Shown: positions 45,190 through 57,350, numbered from the stretch's first letter. The stretch is 64,000 nucleotides of DNA from Rutpela maculata (GCA_936432065.2 OW386291.2:107387823-107451822); one strand, 5' to 3'. Notes: generated from the letters alone by a model not told the origin. Program-made: numbers and translations.

Positions 45190-46515
45190 CGGTATCTGTG
45201 GGTTATCGAGGTTGCAGATTACCGAGGGGGCAACCGCTGGCGAAATTTTGTACACCTAATACCTATTCTAGAAAAATACTCTTTATTTCCCCTTTAATTC
45301 CTTGTAATTCCCCTAATTCCTCAAATACCTTTGTTTCCTCCCAATACCTTAATATTTTCTAGATTATCTCGGGAACGGTGCACTTTTTGATAAAAACACC
45401 TATAACGTCTCTACACTGTTTTCCTAAAATTAATAGTACCGTGGGAAATAAGGCACACACATGAGGGTTGGTTCCGGTCAACACAATAAATTGTAATCTT
45501 TACTATAATCTACTTTAAACTTCATTGCTTAACGCTAAAGCAATAGCTACCAAATTCCACCTAAAATTATAATAAATGTACCACTTCCACCCTCTCACCC
45601 CTATAAAATAAAGCGATTTTTAATGAAGCGAGAATATTGTATACCGGGTGGCTCAGCCGATAGGGACACTGTTGTAACTATTGAATGGGCAAATGGATTT
45701 TTTTTCAAATTTAGTGTAGTGATATGGGATGTAATTTCCAATTATATAATGTAAATAACCAAAATGGGCGACTTCCGGTTTCGATGCAATTGACATGAAA
45801 ATCAAATTTTTAAATATAACAACCCGTATATTTTTGCATATGTGGATCCTGCTGGCCAAAATACATGTGATTTGACCCTCAAATACTATTTTGATTTTTA
45901 AAAAATATAAATATTTTAATTTTTAGTTTTAATCATAGAAGGCTGCGATTTTGCCAAAATTGTTAAAAATCGGTCTGCAAGCACCTTTGGAATATTATCT
46001 TTTCAGATACTAACATTAAACAAGATTTATACAAATTTATACAAATTTTACCCTCGGTTTCACCCGAAAGTAGGTTTAAAATACCCGCTTTTTGGGTAAA
46101 ATCCCGCACATTGACAGCCCTGAACAGTAACAGCGTTTACAGCAAGCTCTAAAATAATGCAGTGACCTTGGGTCGTCTGAGATGGGGTAGTGGGAGAAAT
46201 TTAAATGTTTACATTGTGGTGGTGTATAGATATTTATACTTTTTTCGCGTAGACAGCTTTGGAAATAGCCATACGGATATTCAGCGAATTATATGACCTG
46301 CGCTGATTGCATTTGCGCCTCATTTACCAAAGTATTATTAATTTTAAGAAAAAAAGTTTAGAGAAGTTTTTGATACAGAATTTTATAAGGAATAATTCTC
46401 TATACAGGTTTTTTTATGGAAAATTGCACCGTTCCAGAAATAATCTAGAAAACCTCAAAATGGGGATGGGGGTGGAAACGACGTCCTAGGGGATGAAGCA
46501 CACAATTTTTGAAAC
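45190..46515. other. No gene seen
   Basis: A MITE-like segment (taccgggtggctcagccgat, 45642 onward, with an aacaacccgtata counterpart near 45820) is the only structure noticed. Confidence 0.35.
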
Positions 46516-46519
46516 TTTA

Positions 46520-47032
46520 TTACAATTTTAACTGTTATATTACTGAAGTATTACAAGACATCGTGCACAGTTTTAATAATGAAAAAGCTAGTCATGGAGA
46601 AATTGTAGACGTAGTAGAGCGATTTGTTCTAGCTTTATACAATCCTCCGCAGAAAAAAGTCTAGATGTATACAGATTCATGACTATTAACAAACTTGTTG
46701 GTAAAACGAACAATACTGTAATATTATCAAAACTACCATCAACTTCTGGTGCTGCTCGGCAACACTCATATCGCGTTGTTTACCAAATTCAAACATGGAA
46801 AAACGTTGGGCTAGAAGCTACTGATTGGGGATGGGAAAAAGTTGGCGGTATATTAACCCGAACTATGACAACTAAAGAACCGGCTCCCGAATCTGTTTTA
46901 ACACTAATTTCTTGTTCATGCAAATTAGGGTGCAGCTGCAAAAGAGCAGGCTTACGTTGCTCCACAATGTGTTACCATTACTACAGACAAGCATGCATGG
47001 ACGTCGAATCTATGGAAGACGACAATGATTAA
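46520..47032 (+). pseudogene. Second HEEADTR-family gene, C-terminal part
   Basis: A first segment (to a TAG near 46663) reads VLQDIVHSFNNEKASHGEIV then ERFVLALYN. After a shift next to an A-run, the frame continues LDVYRFMTINKL, LPSTSGAARQHSYRVVYQIQ, GWEKVGG, APESVLTLISCSCKLGCSCK and RCSTMC to a TAA at 47030-47032. This is the same order of blocks as 5485-6814 (ERF..LYD; LPPT..; Trp-rich; Cys-rich), but a different subfamily. The HEEADTR/DTD core is not present upstream, so this is a 5'-truncated relic. The 117-residue C-terminal frame is fully open, with eight or more Cys in a likely metal-binding tail. Confidence 0.65.
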
Positions 47033-47040
47033 TTAATGTA

Positions 47041-47640
47041 GGTAACCTTTTGATGAACAGTATACAGATGGAGTGGACGCGAGGACACCAGGGCAATGAA
47101 GGCAACGAAAAACCAGATAAGCTGGCCAAAGAAGACGCAAAAACAGCCTTGATGGGACCCGAGCCATCCTGCGGGATATCATACAATACAGCAAGAGGAA
47201 TGGTAAAGTCAGAAACATATCTTGTATTGGACTGGCGCGCCGGGATGAGGCAGTCACGCATGTTCATCACCGGCGGGCCATCCAAGACAAAGACTAACGA
47301 ATTGCTAAAGCTGAGCAGAAAACAGCTGAGATGTGCAGTGGGAATTCTAACAGGACACTGCACACTGAACAGACACCTAACTAACATGGGTGTGAAGGAT
47401 AATCCAGAATACAAGATGTGTGGTGAGGATGAAGAAACTCCTCATCACATACTATGTGAATGCCCAGCCTTGGTGGCTGGGAGGTTTTCATACTTCGGGG
47501 GACTAACTCTAACCCCGGAAGAAATAGCCAGAGCTCCCATTGACCGTATATTCTCCTTTTGGAGAGGAACGGGATTAATGGGATAACGAGACTATGGGGT
47601 ACAATAAGCTTAAGCTTCAGTATAGCGGGGCTTTTAGTAA
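47041..47640 (+). pseudogene. LINE fragment: RNase H end and C-terminal Cys domain
   Basis: An open frame to a TAA at 47586 reads WTRGHQGNEGNEKPDKLAK (end of an RNase H domain), a long helical region with LRCAVGILTGHCTLNRHL, then MCGEDEETPHHILCECPAL (Cys/His cluster) and a FWRGTGLMG end. This is the C-terminus of ORF2 in R1/I-type LINEs with an RNase H domain. RT and endonuclease are missing. It starts 9 bp after the stop of the preceding pseudogene, so it inserted right next to it or both arrived together. Confidence 0.8.
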
Positions 47641-47689
47641 GTGGCCTCTTTATGTAACTTCTACTCATTATCAGAGAATCGGAGAATCC

Positions 47690-48000
47690 TGAAATCATAT
47701 GTACAATATTTCATGTAAATTTGCAAAAATATTGCATTTATCGAGATTATTTTCGTCACTTTGAATTCTCAACTTTTGATATCAGATTCGTTATCAGTTA
47801 CTTCTAAAATATCTAACTACCAATTTTCATGCAATTCTGACGGAATTTGAATTTTTTATCACAAAATTTAATTTTTACATTAAATTAACAATGGCGACTT
47901 CGCCATAATCTCGAATATTCTCGACAAAAAAAATTGTTTAAAATTTTTGCTCACCTTATACTAAACGTAGCTTGTAAATGTTATGAAGTCGGTTAAAAAT
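47690..48000 (-). repeat. Dispersed repeat family B, copy 3 (inverted)
   Basis: Reverse complement of the unit at 40130-40430, bordered by gaagtcggttaaaaatc, which also occurs inverted near 40015. Confidence 0.75.
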
Positions 48001-48004
48001 CAAG

Positions 48005-49770
48005 CGCTTAATCATGACTCCTCGCCGGTCGGTGTATTTCATTTACCCCGGATTAACAATTTTACATAACATCAAGGTCAGACCCATAATTTCTTATTCT
48101 CTGAGTTGATTTTACCATATGAAAACGATTATATTTACTTTATACTTCACGATGTTGTGTATACGAAACGGGGAATATGAGGTATCTATTTTAAAATGGC
48201 TATTGATGAATATAGATGTAAACAACTAAACCCAATTATTAAATATTGCGTGATAAAAATAACAAGTGCTAATTTATTATATTTTATGTAATTATTTTAA
48301 TAAAAATAGAAATATAATTTCCAGCAACATGCTGTGATATTTATCTATATCATTTATATTTATCTACATTATTTATGAAAATAAACTTATCAAATTAATT
48401 TCATATTTTGTTTTACAACACTGTAAATACCCTTAGAACCTTTTTTTAACGTGTGCATTTGACGAAAGTTACTGCTTCAGAGGAAGTTGTATTCTGTGGC
48501 TAACGTTTTTATACCATTTTATAAAATATATGGTTTATAATATGGATAAAAGGAGTACAGTTTAAGCTATCAGTGATTCATTATCTATTAAATTTATCAA
48601 CTTGCTCTACAAAATTATTAGTTGAAGTATTTATCTTTGTCATAAAAATAATCTATTTTCTAATCATTTAGTGTGGGTAATTTATTTTAGCAAGGCCTTA
48701 TGTAATATCTCGACAAAATATTTTGGTTTTGGTTTATAAACTGCCTATTTCTTATATATTGTATAAAAATATACGCAAATTAAATTGTATTCGCTGTTAT
48801 ATTGTGGTATGGAAATTAGTGCGGAAATTTGTAATACTACTTAAAAATGAAGTAATTTACTTCCTAAGAAAAATTCGGTTTTTAAGAAATTCTATGTCTA
48901 AATAGGTTAGTCTTTTTCGCGTTCTTACGTGTATTTCGTGGATGATCTCAGCAAATAAGACGTCATTTTATTTTTTCTAATATAAATATAACAAGTTTTG
49001 GGATGATTACATCTGAACGTTTACAATACTGTGAACAGGGACGGATCCAGGCAACATTTAAGAGTAGGCGTTGGGAAAAAATAGAATTTTTACGCGATAT
49101 TATTTATTAAAAACAACTCAAAACAGAAAATCACTTCTATAGACTTGCGTCAGGTATCGACGAATCAGATGTAATGTTGAAAAAAAGAAATAAATAAATA
49201 AGTAACAGATAACATAAAAAGACAAAAATAAATGATACAACCACTCCAAACTTACTTTCTCGCGTGACTTAAAAATTTTTGTTCGTCAGTAAATTACCTC
49301 TATATGTAATTTTTCCGGGAAAAATTAATAATGGTGTATTATGTGATTCGTAATGTACTGTTAACGTACATTTTCATTTTAATTTTAGGCGTAGGCGAAA
49401 AATTAAAAAAACCTGGAGTTATTTGTTGTAGGTTCTCAGTTTGGTTGTGTGTTTGTCCGTATGTCCTCATGTTTGTACATACATCTGAATGTATGTGTAG
49501 AATGGTATAGATATTTATTTGTCTATTTTACATATATTTATAGCAAGTCAAGACAAGTATGTAATTTCATATCAATATATCTAAAATATATATTTATTAA
49601 TAGATAAAAAAATACCAATAATTAAGAACAAAAATCTACAAACAATTTCAAACAAAGGCGAGCAAAATGACAAGTATATATTATTAAAACGCATATGATA
49701 TAGAAACCATAATCGACGTTAAATAAGGCTCACAAGTGAGTACATTAGATATGAACTAAAGCTGTGGTCG
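48005..49770. other. AT-rich DNA, no gene
   Basis: No ORF or repeat partner recognised. Confidence 0.45.
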
Positions 49771-49777
49771 ACGCGAC

Positions 49778-50389
49778 GCACAGTGGTGCTTTTTCGATAA
49801 CCTAGCCAATTTTCGATAAAAATTTACGAAACTTGGTAGAGTTAAGTATTTGAATATGCTAACTTCAATTTTGCTGCAGAAATTTTTTTTCAATATGGTG
49901 GCAGAAGAAGCAAAAAAAGGCCTGATCCTGGAACTCGACCCGAGTAGCCCAGTGTATTTTTTGACGCTGAATTCGAATTCGACTTCAGAAAAGTCCAAAC
50001 ACCCTCAAAATTTTGAACTAGAGAGAAAGAACACCATTAGAATAGGGTAAAATCGTGGTGACAATAAGTACATGCAATAAGTACTCCTAATGTACAATCC
50101 TAGGGTTTTTGAGGTTACTGATTTCAAAATTTCAGCATGAGAAATTATTCTCAGGTTGAAAACAGAGTAAATTAGTGGTTGAAAAGAGTGTAGAAATAAA
50201 AAGTTGAAAAAACACGTAATTTAGATTCTGACAGGGGTTTTGAACTTGTTGAGTTCAAATTCGAATCCAATCTCAGAAAAGATCATGTACCCTCAAAATT
50301 TTGAGCCTTTAGCGAATAATCAACCCTAAAATAGGGTAAATCACCCCTGATTTGTGGTAATAATAAATACATGCAAAAAGTAGTTAACA
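49778..50389 (+). repeat. Left long inverted repeat (612 bp)
   Basis: Inverted partner of 57351-58230, beginning gcacagtggtgct and ending at tgcaaaaagtagttaa. Confidence 0.8.
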
Positions 50390-50895
50390 AGGGCAAAAGT
50401 ATTGTATTTAAATACAGATTTTCTACTCTGAGGTGGTTAAGCAACCCTAATATAAAAATAAAGTTCATGAGGGTTAAATCTACGCTGACCAATACTATAC
50501 TTGTAACACAGAAACGAGCCATACGAATAATTTGTCGATTGCACCCAAGAGAATCATGTAGACCATACTTTTCAAAATTAAAAATATTTACTATTCCAAA
50601 TCTCTACATATATAAAGTGAGCTTGTTGATATTTAAAAACAGGAATTCCATTCAAACTGCATCTGATATACACAATTACGATACAAGAAATAATAAAGAG
50701 CTTCTATTACCAAACTACAAATATAACAAAATTAGACAAGGTCCGTTGTATTCTGGTATACAATTTTTTAATCACTTACCGTCCAATGTAAGAAATGCCA
50801 AAAGTATATCTTTATTCAAAAAACACTTAAAAGCGTTACTTCACGTGAACGTTTTCTATAGTATTTCTGAATTCCTAGAAACGCAGTTTTCATAG
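50371..50895 (+). pseudogene. LINE ORF2 C-terminal fragment (Jockey/CR1 type)
   Basis: 174 open codons, the first few within the edge of the left inverted repeat. Landmarks: TQKRAIRIICRLHPRESCRP, LYIYKVSLLIFK, HNYDTRN and a PLYSGIQFFNHLP-like block, ending FYSISEFLE. This is a widespread C-terminus of insect LINE RT proteins. No RT lies upstream; a related RT fragment is 2.2 kb downstream (53116), so the order is scrambled. Confidence 0.75.
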
Positions 50896-51249
50896 TCCTT
50901 TTCCACCATCGCTATTTCCATTTCATGCATTTTCACCTGCTATTCGATATTCGATAAAATACATTTATATGTCAGCTTTGTTTAATTTGGCTGTTCAAGC
51001 GGTTGGAGCTGTATTGCACATGCGTAATATTATAACATTTCTAGCATTTTAAAAGTTACGCTGAGCTGTCAAATGGAACAAAGCCATTGCGTTTGTGTGC
51101 AATATGCATTTACGTATGTGCGTATATGCAGCACACTTACGCAGTTCCCTTTTCTCTACACCTTTATATAGGTTCTATTGTACTTGTCGATATAATAAGG
51201 TAAAAATTGATATAAGATTTTATATAAAAATGCATCTATTTATACTCAT

Positions 51250-51302
<53 letters not shown>
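51250..51302. repeat. (TA)n microsatellite
   Basis: About 26 TA dinucleotides. Confidence 0.95.
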
Positions 51303-51306
<4 letters not shown>

Positions 51307-51317
51307 CCGCTATCAAT

Positions 51318-51597
51318 GCTGCGTCCTTTCACAAGCCAACCTTACTGCGTCTCCCAGAAATACGCCAGTTAGCTCAAATCTAATGAAGTATATTGAATCT
51401 AATAACCAAATTCAGTTAATGTCTGGTTTTAGAATTGCAATAACTCAAGAAATAAAAAAGTTTAATATACAGGACAATACTGCGTCCTTTCAAAAACAGC
51501 ACGTTATTGCGTCCGAGAATAATTTCATTCTTCTTCAATACAATGCTGCGTCCGAGATGACTACTTTTTGTGAAACTTAGCATATTACTGCGTCCGG
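51318..51597. repeat. Cluster of six TGCGTC(C) motifs
   Basis: gctgcgtcc or actgcgtc occurs at 51318, 51344, 51479, 51506 (attgcgtcc), 51545 and 51587, all in the same orientation and usually after aata or aatg. The inverted form clusters at 56400-56770. Confidence 0.7.
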
Positions 51598-51609
51598 CGC
51601 GGTTGTCAT

Positions 51610-52015
51610 ATTTACCGTAATCATTTTATTGCACTTGTAGTAGAACAAATCGCTAGCCGTCAGTTATTTCTAAATGTCAGTAGAATTCGAAATATGATTT
51701 TTCTGTCGATTATTATTTTAGGATCAGTTTTTCAATTGTGCACTAAAAGTTGCCTCTAATTTGCAATATAAAATGCTGAATTTAGGAGATCAATGGAATT
51801 TTGGATAGATGTTCATTTTTATTTACTCCTTCACTATGCGATGAGTTCACCTTAGAATAGAAGGGAGAGCATATGCTTTTTGCTTTTGCTTTTTGCACAT
51901 ATCTCGAATGATAAGCGTTTTAGTCTTGAAAGTTGAAAAACCCATTTCTTGAAGTACAAATGTGTTTGATAATAAATGCCTTCGGATTTACTATTTTGTA
52001 AATGTGTAACAATGT
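51610..52015. other. No gene seen
   Basis: No feature supported. Confidence 0.3.
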
Positions 52016-52730
52016 TAAAAAGGGCTTTTTTGGCCCATCCGTGGTAAAGTGTGGAAGCTATCTTTTTTTACTAATTTTGGGCTGCTGAAAACGAATCCGT
52101 CACCCGTTTTAACGAAAAGTCTCGGGAACGCATTAAAAAACAACCCTATTTGGGTGACATAAAGTGAAGATTCTCATTTTCCAAACCAAAAGTCATTTAA
52201 ATAATTAAAGAATTATTAATATAAAAAACAATATTTTCTGGATAGTGATATGCACACCGTACCCCCCAACCCCAAAAGTGTGAGAAATATTCAGGGATGA
52301 AAAATATTCATCTGAATTGACTAAATCACCTTAGTATGATAAAAAGACAAAAGACTGGGTGATTAGGGATTTCTTTCGCAATTAAAACCAATAAAAAAAG
52401 ACAAAATCCACCACCTTAATTGGTGGGGATGGGTGTAAGAGTATTCAGAAGTAATCACATTACAACCTGATAATAGCCATTTAATAAGGTATTTTGTTTT
52501 TTTTAATAAATAATCGTATATTATATATTGTAACTTACACCGTTCTAATGGGTGGCGAAAGGTGAGGAGAACGCGAGGAAGAGTCCCTTTTTGGCCCATC
52601 CACGGTAAAGTGTGGAAACCATCTTTTTACTAGCTTTGGGGTGCTGAATACGAATCTGTCATCCAATTTGGCTAAAAACATTGGGAAGACAGTAAAAAAT
52701 AACTCTTATTTGGGGCATTGAAATTGATAT
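52016..52730 (+). repeat. Pair of direct repeats (~160-180 bp)
   Basis: 52030-52190 and 52578-52725 share tttttggcccatcc, ggtaaagtgtgga, gctgaa-acgaatc and aaaaaataac-type blocks in the same order. The second copy lies in the spacer of the foldback at 52316-53075. Confidence 0.75.
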
Positions 52731-53075
52731 TAGAGCTTGCAACAAAAAGTTATTCCTTAGTGCAGGAAATTCTTTCAAGATACTCAGTTTCATTAGGTAA
52801 GTAATGAAAGAAGCAAAAATTCTAAATTCACCACTCCTCCCCCTCGTTCTCACCCTTCACCACCCTAAGAACGGCGTATGGTTACAATATTACTCCTTGT
52901 TAAATGGCTATTATCAGGTAATAATGTGATTACTTCTGAATACTCTTACACCCATCCCCACCAATCAAGGTGGTGGATTTTATTTTTTAAGAGTTTTTAT
53001 TGGTTTTAATTGCAAAAGAAATCCCTAATCACCCAAGTTGATGTTTTTCTATCATAATGAGGTGATTTAGTCAAT
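52316..53075. repeat. Foldback element with ~240-bp arms
   Basis: 52316-52576 and 52842-53075 are inverted copies. They share ttgactaaatcacc at the outer edges, agggatttctttcgcaatt-like, ccacc-tt-attggtgggga and taatcacatta blocks. The spacer is ~265 bp. Confidence 0.8.
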
Positions 53076-53099
53076 AGTTTTTCTGAAATTTTAAGAACT

Positions 53100-53751
53100 T
53101 CTTCTCAAGGAGCAATTGTCAGATTTTTTACATCGGAATATGTTACTGTCTCCTGCTGAACATGGTTTCACTACAAATAAAAGCAACAAGTCTGCGTTGT
53201 GTGATTTTCATCACAAAATCATTAAAGCTTTAGACAACAAGAAATCAGTTGTGGGTCTTTTCGAAGATTTCTCACAAGCTTTTGATTTGGTAGACCATCA
53301 GCTGCTTAAGGCCAAACTAGAGCTATACGGTATTCGACTAACTGATTTACAAATATTTTCCTCCTATTTAGACAACAGGACACAAACTGTAAAAATGGTC
53401 GGTGAACTTGAAAGTAATATTTGTGATATTACACAAGGAGTTCCACAGGGGTCAATTTTGGGATCACTTTTGTATATAATATTTACTAATTATATGGTCA
53501 GCCATCAACAAAAGATACCAAATGTTCATGTGATCTGTTATGCTGATGATACAAACATTCTAGTTACCGGCAACAACCTAATTGAAGAAAAAAAAAACAC
53601 TGAAAGATTTTATCAAGAAATCATACATTGGTCTCAAAATAATCTAATTCTAAATAAAACAAAGACAGTTTCAATACAATTTTCATTGAATAATAATTCC
53701 GAGACCTTAACACTTTTTACTGGTACTGACTGGGAAATAAAAACTTGTTGA
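53100..53751 (+). pseudogene. LINE reverse transcriptase fragment (Jockey/CR1 type)
   Basis: The open frame contains LLSPAEHGFTTNKSNKSALC, VVGLFEDFSQAFDLVDHQLL (motif A), GVPQGSILGSLLYIIF and VICYADDTNILV (YADD). It ends at a TGA soon after the RT core. The N-terminal fingers, endonuclease and C-terminus are absent. It starts ~25 bp beyond the right foldback arm. Same clade as the C-terminal fragment at 50371-50895, judging from general pattern. Confidence 0.8.
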
Positions 53752-53759
53752 AAATTTTT

Positions 53760-54300
53760 AGCTCAAATAGCAACATCCTATTAAATTCGCCAATTTCTAA
53801 TCACGTGTGTTGAAACAACCAATCAGAACAAAATTACACTGATAAGATCTCTTAGGGATTTTTTCACTTATATTATCCAGTTTGACAGTTCAATAACACA
53901 GGTCATGAATGTTGTTGTGCAACTGAGGTCATTTCCGAAGTAATTTTTCGCGCTGAATTCGAATCTGGCCTCAGAATTGGCCCATCACATCAGGATTTTG
54001 AAATATTTGAGGTTAAGTACTTAAAAAATGACTTTTTTAGCAAGTTTTGAAGTTGTGTCTAGAACCCAACAAATTTTTCAGCTTATTTCTAATAAATGTA
54101 TCATTTAGTAACATCCTTCATCTTTAAAATAAGCTTTCGAATGGTCATCTATGATGTTTCCTAGCAAAGTTATAGCCATTTTAAGGTGACATGAATTTGA
54201 AACCGTGTTCCCTACAACCCAACAATCTTAACAAAATGACTCTAAACAAATCAAAATTTAACACAACAATAGGAATAACCCAACATTCTTAAAGCAAAGT
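53760..54300. other. Unassigned sequence
   Basis: A cgctgaattcgaatctgg-like block near 53950 echoes wording in the long inverted repeats (49970), suggesting a third diverged piece of that family. No ORF. Confidence 0.35.
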
Positions 54301-54324
54301 TTGATTAAAATTGAGGATCATGGT

Positions 54325-54540
54325 ATGCATGGTACTCGGGGAAACCTACTACGCATCCATTGTACTCAAGGAAACCCACGCCACATCTATAATACTCGTA
54401 GAAACCCACTGCGTATTAATGGTACCCGGAGAAACCTACTGCGCATTCATTGCGCACTCAAGGAAACCTTCTACGCATCCATAGTACTCGGGGAAACCCA
54501 CTGCGCATCTATAGTACTCGGGGAAACCCACTGAGCATCG
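54325..54540. repeat. 30-bp minisatellite, about seven units
   Basis: Imperfect units of the form tactcggggaaacccactgc plus ~10 bases. Because 30 is a multiple of three, one frame is open throughout and spells a 10-residue repeat (RGNLLRIHC-like). I do not regard it as a gene. Confidence 0.85.
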
Positions 54541-54649
54541 CAATTTGATAACAATCCATTATTCTATTTTTGTGTTAGAGCGAGTTAAACGAAAAAATAA
54601 TTATTTTAATCCACAATAGAACACATGGGCGGGTATGTATCAAATTACA

Positions 54650-55215
54650 TGCTTAAAAACATCCCTCTCCCTGTTCACCCGTTCGCGTTGTCTCTATTTA
54701 AAAACCGTCGAATACGTGTCTCCTTATTTCCTCAGGAAAGCCTATCGCTGGAATATCGCGTTTCTGACTTACGCGATTTCAGAGATACGGGTACTCTTTA
54801 GACCATCTACCACCCCCGTTTTCACCACTTTAAAAAGTGAAAATCGAAATTTCGTCCTAAACGTGTCTAACAGATTCTAATAAAGAGTATTTCTGCCAAA
54901 TTTCATGATTCTGGGTTTAACCGTTTCCGGAAGGCTTAAAAAACCTCCCCCTCCCCGTTCACCCGTTCGGAGGTCTCTTTTTGAAAACCGTCAAAGACGT
55001 GCGTGTCTTCTTATTTCCTCAGAAGTGTCCATCGCTCGAATAATCACGTTTCTGACTTACGCGATTTCAAAAATACAGGTGCGCTTTAAACCATCTACCA
55101 CCCCCGTTTTGACCTCTTCAAAAAGTGAAAATCGAAATTTCGTCTTAACACGATCTAATAGATTTCAACAAAAAATATTTCTGCCAAATTTCATGCATCA
55201 TGCATCTAACCGTTT
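54650..55215. repeat. 284-bp tandem dimer
   Basis: Two units offset by 284 bp (ctccctgttcacccg at 54667; ctccccgttcacccg at 54951). They share tttctgacttacgcgatttc, ccatctaccacccccgtttt, aaaaagtgaaaatcgaaatt and ctgccaaatttcatg. Confidence 0.85.
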
Positions 55216-55326
55216 CTGGAAAAACCTAAAGTTTCAACCTCCCTTTTTATCAAACAAAAAGGTATAATAATGGTTCTATTTATAGTTATTAGACTTATAA
55301 TAAACCACACTATTTGATGAACTTGT

Positions 55327-55454
55327 AGTATATTATTCAACGAGCGGTAATGTAGGTAATAACTCACGCAAATGAAGTTTACAGCATGTGCCGCAGGCGA
55401 GTGCTGTAATTCATCAAGTGGGTTATTACCATTACCGCAAGTTGAATACTATAC
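55327..55454. repeat. 128-bp near-perfect hairpin
   Basis: Outer arms 55327-55367 and 55418-55454 (with gcggtaatg and cattaccgc, then taataactcac and gtgggttatta) and an inner stem ttacagca/tgctgtaa around a GC-rich loop. Confidence 0.8.
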
Positions 55455-55459
55455 TTTAT

Positions 55460-56380
55460 CTACGATTATAACAATAAATATTAAATTGAGAACATTTTGT
55501 TTTAATTAGGTACTCAGTTTGTTTATTAATAAAATTAACTGTAAAATTTAATTTAACTTAATTTAAGGATTTCCCTCGGGCAGAGCCACACCTTCGTGAA
55601 GCGCGTTACGTCGATTGGATAGGCTAGGCATGAAGATAAAGGTGATTGGCACTGTCACCTAGTGATTTATAATAACTCACTCTTTATAACCCACGCTATT
55701 TGTTTATGGATACTATTAATTGTTCAAAAGCAGTTCATTAATTAGTATATAACCTAATAAGAGTAAATAAAATAACCAAAAGTAGTTTATATTAGTCATA
55801 GATTCTTGTTGATCCTAACTTAGCATACCTAGAATATTACCTACAATATCTTATTAATATTTGTAATCCTATTTACATTCACAATATTGTGTGTAATTCT
55901 CCTATTTCCTTATTTAAAACAGTAACCATAAAATTAGTATAATGTCCTGTAGACTGACTGCCTTTGTATGTTCATTCACTTTAATCATCTGAAAATGTCA
56001 CGTTGAGTGCCGAACTGCAGTAAGGTGCAAGTTACAATAATTTGGCGGTAAGAAATAAAGTAAATGTTAATGTTGGTGTTTCATTATTATATCATCATAA
56101 TTAATTACCACAAAGTAACGGCTTACCAGTTTAGTTTTGGAGGAGGTATTGTTTTTATGATTATATATAACTAAATATTTGTAAATTATTTTCTGTTGAA
56201 ATTCATTTCATTTCCTGAAAATAAATTTCTGTGATAAAAACATTCAGATTATAAGTAAGAAGATAACTGTTTAAATATGAAACATAATTACTTGTAAACT
56301 TATATAAATTTTCACAAGAATTTTACACTCGTCCGAGCTCACCGGCTTTCCAAGTAAGAATGAAAGAATGACTGGATATT
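55460..56380. other. AT-rich DNA, no gene
   Basis: A short GC-richer patch at 55560-55660 has no partner in the window. Confidence 0.4.
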
Positions 56381-56384
56381 TATT

Positions 56385-56790
56385 AGTGCCGGTGTTGTCA
56401 AATCTCGGACGCAGCATTATACGATTTTTGAATAGAGAATATTTGAAGTATATTTATGTTCACAAATCTATGCGCCCCCAAACATAATTCGATGGAACTA
56501 AAAATATACTTTTAGTTTTACGGAACATATGATACTGCATCCGAATCCAAAAAAAACTCGGGTCGATATTTTGCTCAATTGAAACGAAACAGAACTCATT
56601 TCTATGTTTACATATAACCCAGGAGACGAAGAACATTTCGAGGTACTTAAAGTCGACCATTTCAGAGATTTGTTGAAGATAACACGGGAAAACAATACTG
56701 CGTCCGGTATACAGACGCAGTATTGTACAGGACGCAGCAGTGTATGGTATCGTGCACATGTACGGACACAGCATTATTTGCAGGACAAAT
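56385..56790. repeat. Inverted TGCGTCC motif cluster with hairpin
   Basis: ggacgcagcattat (56407), the hairpin acaatactgcgtc/gacgcagtattgt (56692-56704 with 56714-56726, 9-base loop), ggacgcagcag (~56730) and ggacacagcatta (~56764). Orientation is mostly opposite to the 51.3-51.6-kb cluster. gccggtgttgtcaaatctc at ~56388 is shared with the MITE at 62256-62433. Confidence 0.7.
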
Positions 56791-56811
56791 ATATATATAT
56801 ATATATATATA
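56791..56811. repeat. (TA)n microsatellite
   Basis: About ten TA units. Confidence 0.9.
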
Positions 56812-56814
56812 TTT

Positions 56815-57350
56815 TCTTTTTTGTACTATTCACCTTGTTATACAAGTGTATTTGAGAAATAAATGTTATTAGTATTATTATTATAAAGTCACTTTAGTTT
56901 CTATTCAAAAATCTATAAACCAAAAACTTCCACGTTTTCCATATTTTAATGGTAATCATGTATTTTATTTTTATATAAAGGAAAGGGGTGAACTAGTTCT
57001 ACATAATTCCAAACCTTCAAATCTTAATTTCTCATGTAATTTTAGCATTTATATACTCTATGATGGTATGATGGTGTATATTTTTTGCAATAACGGGTAT
57101 TTTTTATCCTAATCGAAGAGGAGTTGTTCCGCCATTATTTATGGAGATGACTGCTAAATTTAAAATATAACCCTCTCCCTTGTTGTGATATTCTTTACCA
57201 TTCATTCACATCAATTTATAAATCCTGAAATGTAGCTTAGTGTTGCCTCGAAGGAAGCCACTCTTCCTTCTATTTTGCTGAACCATCTAGAGTAGAAAAT
57301 CCTTTGCGATATACCAAAAATCTATATTTAAATACAATGCCTTTGCGCGT
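56815..57350. other. No gene seen
   Basis: AT-rich, no feature supported. Confidence 0.35.

Noticed and set aside
54325..54540. Regular ~30-bp repeats as a CRISPR array
   Set aside because: Units are contiguous without unique spacers and the context is a eukaryotic genome; it is a minisatellite.
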